From Quisquiliibacterium sp. (GTDB lineage: Bacteria > Pseudomonadota > Gammaproteobacteria > Burkholderiales > Burkholderiaceae_E), in NCBI GenBank assembly GCA_023257915.1, contig JALRBB010000343.1:1-11327 (forward strand): a stretch of 11,327 nt of DNA, given 5' to 3'. The position numbers and the translations under genes were made by a program. Below, one piece after another: positions 7,018 to 11,327 of this stretch; positions within the stretch are counted from its first letter, which is position 1; every line of letters starts with the position of its first letter. The notes below the pieces were generated by a model. The model was not told where the DNA came from. It saw only the letters and a list, made by a program, of their open reading frames with translations, and ran no database searches.

Positions 7018-7724
7018 TGGACACTGTGCTTGACGTCAGGAACCTGAACGTTTTCTATGGCAAGGCCTGTGCACTCGAGGGAGTTTCGTTGTCGATCCCG
7101 CGCGGCGAGATTTGCGGACTTCTCGGACGCAATGGCGCAGGCAAGACAACCTTGTTGAATGCCCTGATGGGTTTGCTTTCCATTTCAGGCGGTGACTACC
7201 GGCTGAACGGCCAAACGGCCCGCGGCGTACCCACACATCTACTCGCCCGAAGTGGCCTCGCTCTCGTACCGGCAGATCGGCAAATTTACGGTGAGCTCAC
7301 CGTACGTGAGAACCTGGCGCTGGCAGCGCACAGCCGCCGGTCCGGACCTTGGACACCGGACCGGATCTTCCGCTTGTTCCCGCGGCTGCTCGAACGCTCT
7401 GAAGGGCTGGGCGAAAACCTTTCCGGTGGCGAAAAGCAGATGCTCGCGATCGCGCGTTCACTGCTGATCCAGCCTTCGGTCCTCCTGCTCGACGAGCCCA
7501 CTGAGGGGCTCGCGCCGATCATTGTGCAGGAGGTCATCGCAGCCGTCGCGGAGGTGCGCCGCGAAGAAGGCGTGTCCGTGCTCATCGTCGAGCAGAACCT
7601 GAAGGCGGTCGCTCCGATCCTGCAGACCGCCCACGTGCTTGAAACCGGGCGTGTCGCGTGGAGCGGGCCGGCGGAGACACTGATCGAAGACGAATCACTG
7701 TCCCGAAGCCTATTGGGACTGTAG
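7017..7724 (+). CDS. livF-like: LIV-type ABC transporter ATP-binding protein LivF
   Basis: A 235-residue ATPase, the second nucleotide-binding subunit of the importer. The frame is open far upstream into livG. ATG 7017 is chosen because it gives the normal LivF N-terminus (LDVRNLNVFYGKACAL) and forms a TGATG overlap with the livG stop. Walker A is GRNGAGKTT (37-45), the signature is LSGGEKQ (135-141), and Walker B is VLLLDEP (155-161, E160). The switch position is Q193 in VEQN rather than His, which is usual for LivF. It is the last transporter gene. The next gene, the SDR, starts 76 bp downstream on the same strand. Confidence 0.93.
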   Translation: MDTVLDVRNLNVFYGKACALEGVSLSIPRGEICGLLGRNGAGKTTLLNALMGLLSISGGDYRLNGQTARGVPTHLLARSGLALVPADRQIYGELTVRENLALAAHSRRSGPWTPDRIFRLFPRLLERSEGLGENLSGGEKQMLAIARSLLIQPSVLLLDEPTEGLAPIIVQEVIAAVAEVRREEGVSVLIVEQNLKAVAPILQTAHVLETGRVAWSGPAETLIEDESLSRSLLGL

Positions 7725-7737
7725 GCGCCAAGCACCG

Positions 7738-7779
7738 CTGAAGATGATCGGGCGATCGACTTCTTCAGAGTCAATTGAC
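7738..7779 (+). other. Dyad symmetries between livF and the SDR gene
   Basis: CTGAAGA (7738-7744) pairs with TCTTCAG (7762-7768), and the interior holds GATCG-GG-CGATC (7746-7757). A separate 10-bp perfect palindrome, GTCAATTGAC, lies at 7770-7779. There is no T-run after the stem-loop, so it is not a clear terminator. It may be an mRNA processing or stabilising hairpin, or the short palindrome may be a protein site. Function is uncertain. Confidence 0.35.
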
Positions 7780-7800
7780 ATCTTAGTGAGGGACTGACAC

Positions 7801-8637
7801 ATGCAAGCAACTTTCAGCGTGGGACATGTACCGCGCAATCTGGACGGCAAGGTGGCTATCGTCGTCGGCGCCGGATCATCGGGTCCCGGCTGGGGAACGG
7901 GCAAGGCAACAGCGGTCCACCTTGCGAGGTTGGGCGCAGGAGTCCTGGGTATCGATGTCAACGCCGACGCGACGGCAGCGACAGGTGACTGGGTGCGCCA
8001 AGAGGGCGGCAAGTACGAAGCGTTCGTTGGAGATGCCACCACACCCGAGGGTGCTGCCGCTGCAGTGAACGCCTGCATCGACCGCTTCGGCCGCGTGGAT
8101 ATCCTGGTGAACAACATTGGTGCCGGACCGGTTGAGGGCGTCGTCGAGACCTCCCTCGAGGATTGGGAGCGAGTGTTCCGCTTCAACGTCACTTCCGCGT
8201 TCCTGATGGCCAAGCACGCGATCCAGCCGATGATCTCGGTGGGCGGCGGATCCATCGTCAATGTCTCTTCGATCGCCAGCAATCGATGGACCGGGGTGCC
8301 TCTGTCGGCCTATTCCGCTTCCAAAGCGGCGATGAACCAATTGACCCAGAACATCGCGATGCAGTACGCCGCCAAGGGAATCCGCTGCAATGCCGTACTC
8401 CCTGGACTGCTGATGACACCGATGATGCTCGGGACCCTTTCGCGACACTATGGGAACGACGTCGACGCGCTGATCCGCAAGCGGGACGCCGTTTCACCGA
8501 CTGGAAAAATGGGAACCGGATGGGACATTGCCTACGCCGTGGGCTTTCTCGCGTCGGACGAAAGCCGCTATATCAACGGCGTCCTCCTGCCGGTGGACGG
8601 TGGGTTGAGTTGTCAGGTCATCGGCTCGACTGGGTAG
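7801..8637 (+). CDS. SDR family NAD(P)-dependent oxidoreductase
   Basis: A 278-residue classical short-chain dehydrogenase, probably oxidising a secondary hydroxyl or hydroxyacyl intermediate. The cofactor loop is GAGSSGPGWGTGKA (23-36), a longer glycine-rich form than TGxxxGIG and known in one SDR subgroup. D52 after the second strand (GIDVN) favours NAD over NADP. The NNIGAG motif is at 104-109, N129 is in the active-site tetrad, S157 is in NVSS, and Y171 and K175 form YSASK. The C-terminal INGVLLPVDGG (258-268) is typical. GTGAGGGA precedes the ATG at a workable distance. It lies 76 bp after livF and may be cotranscribed with the importer, linking uptake with catabolism. It is convergent with the FAH remnant. 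The substrate is not assignable. Confidence 0.9.
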   Translation: MQATFSVGHVPRNLDGKVAIVVGAGSSGPGWGTGKATAVHLARLGAGVLGIDVNADATAATGDWVRQEGGKYEAFVGDATTPEGAAAAVNACIDRFGRVDILVNNIGAGPVEGVVETSLEDWERVFRFNVTSAFLMAKHAIQPMISVGGGSIVNVSSIASNRWTGVPLSAYSASKAAMNQLTQNIAMQYAAKGIRCNAVLPGLLMTPMMLGTLSRHYGNDVDALIRKRDAVSPTGKMGTGWDIAYAVGFLASDESRYINGVLLPVDGGLSCQVIGSTG

Positions 8638-8689
8638 CGCGCCGGAGTCATGGGAGTGGGATGAAGGCGGGAAGCTGTGAACCGCAGCA

Positions 8690-9238
8690 CTAGCCTATCT
8701 TGCTGACCAGCGCCCCCAACTTGTCGATCCGCATCTCGACAACGTCCCCAGTCTGGATCTTCAAGTTGGCGTCCAGTCCGCAGCCCCCCGGAAAGGCGCC
8801 GCTGGTCACGACATGTCCTGGCATGAGCGTCTGCGCTCGTGAGAGGTAAGACACCAGATCGGCGAAGCTCCATGCCATTTCAGACGTCCGATAGCTGTTC
8901 ACGGTCTTGCCATTCACGACGAAGGACATCTCGAGATCCTGCGGGTCACCAACCTCGTCGGCCGTCACCAGCCAAGGTCCGAGGACGTTGCTGTGGTCGG
9001 CGTCCTTGCCCTTCGTTGGGCCAAGGCCAAACGCCATCTCCTTGCGCTGGATTTCGCGAAAGCTCACGTCGTTGAAGATGGTGTAGCCAACAATCGCGCG
9101 CCGTGCGTCGTCGATCGACAGGTCGCGCCCGCCCGTGCCGATGACCGCCGCCATCTCGCACTCCACGTCGGTTTCGCTCGCATAAGCAGGCTGTTGATTT
9201 CCACGCAGAAGTGACCCACTAACCCCCAGGATTTCCAT
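8690..9238 (-). pseudogene. Fumarylacetoacetate hydrolase-family gene, 5'-truncated
   Basis: The C-terminal ~166 codons of a FAH-superfamily hydrolase or decarboxylase, enzymes that cleave C-C bonds of, or isomerise, 2-oxo or 1,3-diketo acids in aromatic degradation. Native sequence runs from 9191 down to the TAG at 8690-8692. The apparent first 16 codons (MEILGVSGSL and on, from ATG 9238) are IS21 end sequence with no SD. Metal ligands of the family are visible: E26 and E28 in DVECE and D57 in FNDVS (chimeric numbering). KGKDADHSNVLGPWLVTADEV follows, then SGAFPGGCG near 146-154. The N-terminal domain and upstream part of the catalytic domain are lost, so activity is unlikely although most metal ligands remain. 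It converges on the SDR gene with a 52-bp gap. The original gene probably belonged to the same catabolic cluster. Confidence 0.85.
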
Positions 9239-9257
9239 CTAAATCTGACCCACGTAC
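9196..9257. repeat. Tandem terminal repeats of the IS21 left end
   Basis: Two 28-bp direct repeats, 9196-9223 and 9230-9257, are spaced 34 bp apart. Both begin GATTTCCA, share TGACCCAC, and end in TAC or AAC. Such multiple subterminal repeats are characteristic of IS21-family ends and bind the IstA transposase. Confidence 0.7.
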
Positions 9258-9266
9258 TAACCCTAA

Positions 9267-9290
9267 CCTGCTGCTTTGTTGAGCAGCAGG
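9267..9290 (+). promoter_or_regulatory. Hairpin covering the istA ribosome binding site
   Basis: CCTGCTGCT (9267-9275) and AGCAGCAGG (9282-9290) form a perfect 9-bp stem with a 6-base TTGTTG loop. The SD of istA, AGGAG at 9288-9292, has its first three bases in the 3' arm. The hairpin would limit ribosome access in transcripts reading in from outside. Comparable protective structures are known at IS10 and IS50 ends. The functional role here is inferred. Confidence 0.6.
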
Positions 9291-9299
9291 AGACCAGGA

Positions 9300-10826
9300 G
9301 TGATAGACGTGGCAACACTGAGTGTCATCAGGCGCTGGGCCCTGCGAGAGCAGCTGTCCATCAGGGAGATCGCCCGCCGCACGGGCCTCTCGCGCAACAC
9401 CATCCGCAAGTACCTGCGCGCAGGCGAGGCCGAGCCGCACTACGCCAAGCGGGTCAGTCCTTCCAAGCTCGATCCCTTCGCATCGAAGCTCTCGGGCTGG
9501 CTCAAGACGGAAGCTGGCCGATCCCGTAAGCAGCGGCGTACCGTCAAGCAGATATACGCCGATCTGCAGGCGCTGGGCTATACCGGCTCCTACAACCGGG
9601 TCGCGGCCTTTGTCCGCCTCTGGCAAGAACAACGCCTGGTGGCCCAGCAGACCACCGGCCGCGGCACCTTTGTGCCTTTGGCCTTCGGCCCCGGCGAGGC
9701 GTTCCAATTCGATTGGAGCGAGGACTGGGCAGTGCTCGCAGGTGTGCGCACCAAGCTGCAGGTGGCTCACTTCAAACTCAGTCACAGCAGGGCGTTCTAC
9801 CTGCGCGCCTATCTTCTGCAGACGCACGAGATGCTGTTCGATGCCCACAACCATGCGTTCGTCGTGCTGGGCGGTGTGCCCCGCCGAGGCATCTACGACA
9901 ACATGCGCACCGCTGTAGACCGGGTGCGCCGTGGCAAGGAGCGCGACGTCAATGCGCGCTTTGCGGCCATGGTGAGTCACTTCCTGTTCGAGGCCGAGTT
10001 CTGCAACCCGGCCTCGGGCTGGGAGAAGAGCCAGGTGGAGAAGAACGTGCGCGATGCCCGCCATCGCCTGTGGCAGGTGGTGCCGCCATTCCCAAGCCTG
10101 CCCGATCTCAATGCCTGGCTTGAGGAGCGCTGCGTGGCGCTGTGGCACGAGATCGAGCATGGCAAGCTGGCTGGCACCGTCGCGGACGTCTGGGCCGAGG
10201 AGCGGGCAGCCTTGATGCCTGTGCCCCGGCCCTTCGATGGCTTTGTGGAGCACACCAAGCGCGTCTCACCCACCTGCTTGGTCCACTTCGAGCGCAATCG
10301 CTACAGCGTGCCAGCGCCGTATGCCAATCGGCCTGTGAGCCTGCGGGTCTACGCGGATCGCCTGGTGGTCGCGGCCGAAGGCCAGATCGTCTGTGAACAC
10401 CAGCGCCTGATCGAGCGCAATCATCACGGTGCCGGCCAGACCGTCTACGACTGGCGACACTATCTGGCGGTGCTGCAGCGCAAGCCCGGCGCTTTGCGCA
10501 ATGGTGCTCCGTTCCTGGAACTGCCAGCCGCCTTCAAGCGGCTGCAAGCCGCACTCGTGAAGCAGCCAGGCGGCGACCGGGAGATGGTGGAGGTCCTGGC
10601 GCTGGTGCTGCACCACGATGAACAGGCCGTGCTCGCCGCAGTGGAACTGGCCCTGGAGTCTGGGGCTGCCAGCAAGACCCATATCCTGAACGTGCTGCAC
10701 CGGCTGCTGGACGGCAAGCCCGCTCCAGCACCGGTCACCTCGCCCCAGGCCCTCAAGCTGGCGGTGGAACCCCAGGCCAACGTGCTGCGCTATGACCAAT
10801 TGAGGGAGGTGCGCTATGCGTCATGA
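9300..10826 (+). CDS. istA: IS21-family transposase IstA
   Basis: A 508-residue DDE transposase. The frame is open from a TTG at 9276, but GTG 9300 is preferred. AGGAG sits 7 bp upstream, and the protein then starts (V/M)IDVATLSVIRRW, the usual IstA opening. A helix-turn-helix is at about 19-39 (LSIREIARRTGLSRNTIRKY). The retroviral integrase-like core supplies D138 in FQFDWSEDW, D200 in GIYDNMR, and probably E247 in GWEKSQVEKNV. A C-terminal beta-barrel-like domain is expected after about residue 290. The sequence is intact with no frameshift. Its 3' end overlaps istB by 11 nt. Confidence 0.95.
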   Translation: MIDVATLSVIRRWALREQLSIREIARRTGLSRNTIRKYLRAGEAEPHYAKRVSPSKLDPFASKLSGWLKTEAGRSRKQRRTVKQIYADLQALGYTGSYNRVAAFVRLWQEQRLVAQQTTGRGTFVPLAFGPGEAFQFDWSEDWAVLAGVRTKLQVAHFKLSHSRAFYLRAYLLQTHEMLFDAHNHAFVVLGGVPRRGIYDNMRTAVDRVRRGKERDVNARFAAMVSHFLFEAEFCNPASGWEKSQVEKNVRDARHRLWQVVPPFPSLPDLNAWLEERCVALWHEIEHGKLAGTVADVWAEERAALMPVPRPFDGFVEHTKRVSPTCLVHFERNRYSVPAPYANRPVSLRVYADRLVVAAEGQIVCEHQRLIERNHHGAGQTVYDWRHYLAVLQRKPGALRNGAPFLELPAAFKRLQAALVKQPGGDREMVEVLALVLHHDEQAVLAAVELALESGAASKTHILNVLHRLLDGKPAPAPVTSPQALKLAVEPQANVLRYDQLREVRYAS

Positions 10827-11327
10827 CCCCGCCATCGCTTCCATCGTGATCATGCTGCGCGAGCTCAAGATGCACGGCATGGCCCAGGCAGTTGCGGAGC
10901 TGGCTGAGCAAGGTGCGCCAGCCTTCGAGGCAGCACAGCCCATCCTGTCCCAACTGCTCAAGGCTGAGACCGCCGAGCGGGAGGTGCGCTCGGTGGCTTA
11001 CCAATTGAAGGTGGCCAGGTTCCCCGCGTACCGGGACCTGGCAGGCTTCGACTTCAGCCACAGCGAGGTGAACGAAGCCCTGGTGCGCCAGTTGCACCGG
11101 TGTGAGTTCCTGGAGGATGCCAACAACGTGGTGCTGGTGGGCGGGCCGGGCACAGGCAAGACCCACATTGCCACAGCCCTCGGAGTGCAAGCCATTGAAC
11201 ACCATCACCGAAGGGTGCGGTTCTTCTCCACGGTAGAGTTGGTCAATGCGCTGGAAGAAGAGAAGGCCCAAGGCAAGACAGGGCAGATGGCCCACCGGCT
11301 TGCATATGTGGATCTGGTGATCCTGGA
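10816..11327 (+). CDS. istB: IS21-family helper ATPase IstB, partial at window end
   Basis: The first 170 codons of the AAA+ ATPase that assembles on target DNA and recruits IstA. ATG 10816 is preceded by a full SD, GGAGGT (10805-10810), and overlaps the end of istA. The N-terminal helical domain (LRELKMHGMAQAVAEL, about 14-29) is typical. Walker A is GGPGTGKTH (109-117), and Walker B begins at YVDLVIL (164-170) just at the window edge. The family is usually about 240-260 residues, so roughly a third lies outside. Confidence 0.95.
   Translation, partial: MRHDPAIASIVIMLRELKMHGMAQAVAELAEQGAPAFEAAQPILSQLLKAETAEREVRSVAYQLKVARFPAYRDLAGFDFSHSEVNEALVRQLHRCEFLEDANNVVLVGGPGTGKTHIATALGVQAIEHHHRRVRFFSTVELVNALEEEKAQGKTGQMAHRLAYVDLVIL

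Larger units (their letters stand above)
9192..11327 (+). mobile_element. IS21-family insertion sequence, right part outside window
   Basis: The left end starts TGTTGATT at 9192, exactly where the homology of the FAH gene stops. Inside are two tandem terminal repeats, a hairpin leader, and the overlapping istA and istB genes in the usual IS21 order. The element continues past the window end within istB, so the right end and any target duplication cannot be seen. No closer IS name can be given from sequence alone. Confidence 0.9.

Noticed and set aside
8638..8689. Bidirectional terminator between the SDR and FAH genes
   Set aside because: Only a 4-bp GCTG/CAGC pairing is visible, with no T-run on either strand.
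9194..9260. Promoter for istA in the IS left end
   Set aside because: TTGATT at 9194 lacks a good -10 at 16-18 bp, and TACTAA near 9255 lacks a good -35. Too weak to call.
9219..10253. 344-residue minus-strand frame over istA
   Set aside because: Antisense shadow of istA. No family resemblance.
1..11327. CRISPR array, tRNA or rRNA genes, phage or toxin-antitoxin genes
   Set aside because: No regularly spaced repeats, no cloverleaf or rRNA-like sequence, and no matching protein families were seen on either strand.

Overview
The window is GC-rich and has the codon use and gene style of a betaproteobacterium, most likely of the order Burkholderiales. That assignment is an inference from protein flavour and gene content, since no rRNA or other marker gene is present. 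It carries part of a catabolic and uptake region, bounded on both sides by ends of IS21-family insertion sequences.

Layout from left to right. Bases 1-63 are the terminal part of an IS21-type element. It cuts into the 5' side of an acyl-CoA dehydrogenase gene, of which only the C-terminal ~340 codons remain (to 1087). A complete SCP2/lipid-transfer-type thiolase gene follows (1199-2449), then a convergent MarR-family regulator gene (2991-2446). The two genes share a CTAG that supplies both stop codons. Divergent from marR is a tightly packed five-gene LIV-type (HAAT family) ABC importer: substrate-binding protein (3199-4362), two permeases (4398-5255 and 5252-6265) and two ATPases (6262-7017 and 7017-7724). 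An SDR dehydrogenase (7801-8637) lies just downstream on the same strand. On the opposite strand is the 3' part of a fumarylacetoacetate hydrolase (FAH)-family gene (9191-8690), cut at its 5' side by a second IS21-family element. That element begins at 9192 and runs out of the window with istA (9300-10826) and istB (10816 onward).

How the genes may work together. The acyl-CoA dehydrogenase, thiolase, SDR and FAH-type hydrolase are the kinds of enzyme found in beta-oxidation-like degradation of aromatic or alicyclic carboxylic acids as CoA thioesters. The adjacent LIV-type importer would bring in the substrate, and the MarR protein would sense it or its CoA ester. The marR-livK intergenic region holds a perfect 6-3-6 inverted repeat beside a good sigma-70-type promoter, a plausible operator for local control. 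The substrate cannot be read from the sequence. Both outer catabolic genes have lost their 5' halves, so the locus as seen is probably a decayed or rearranged piece of a longer pathway cluster.

I see no RNA genes, CRISPR array, phage genes or defence system. The most interesting signals are regulatory and structural: the candidate MarR operator, a 20-bp perfect palindrome between livK and livH, a 9-bp perfect hairpin that covers the istA ribosome binding site, and a thiolase with unusual active-site loops. Every intergenic gap is shorter than 300 bases.
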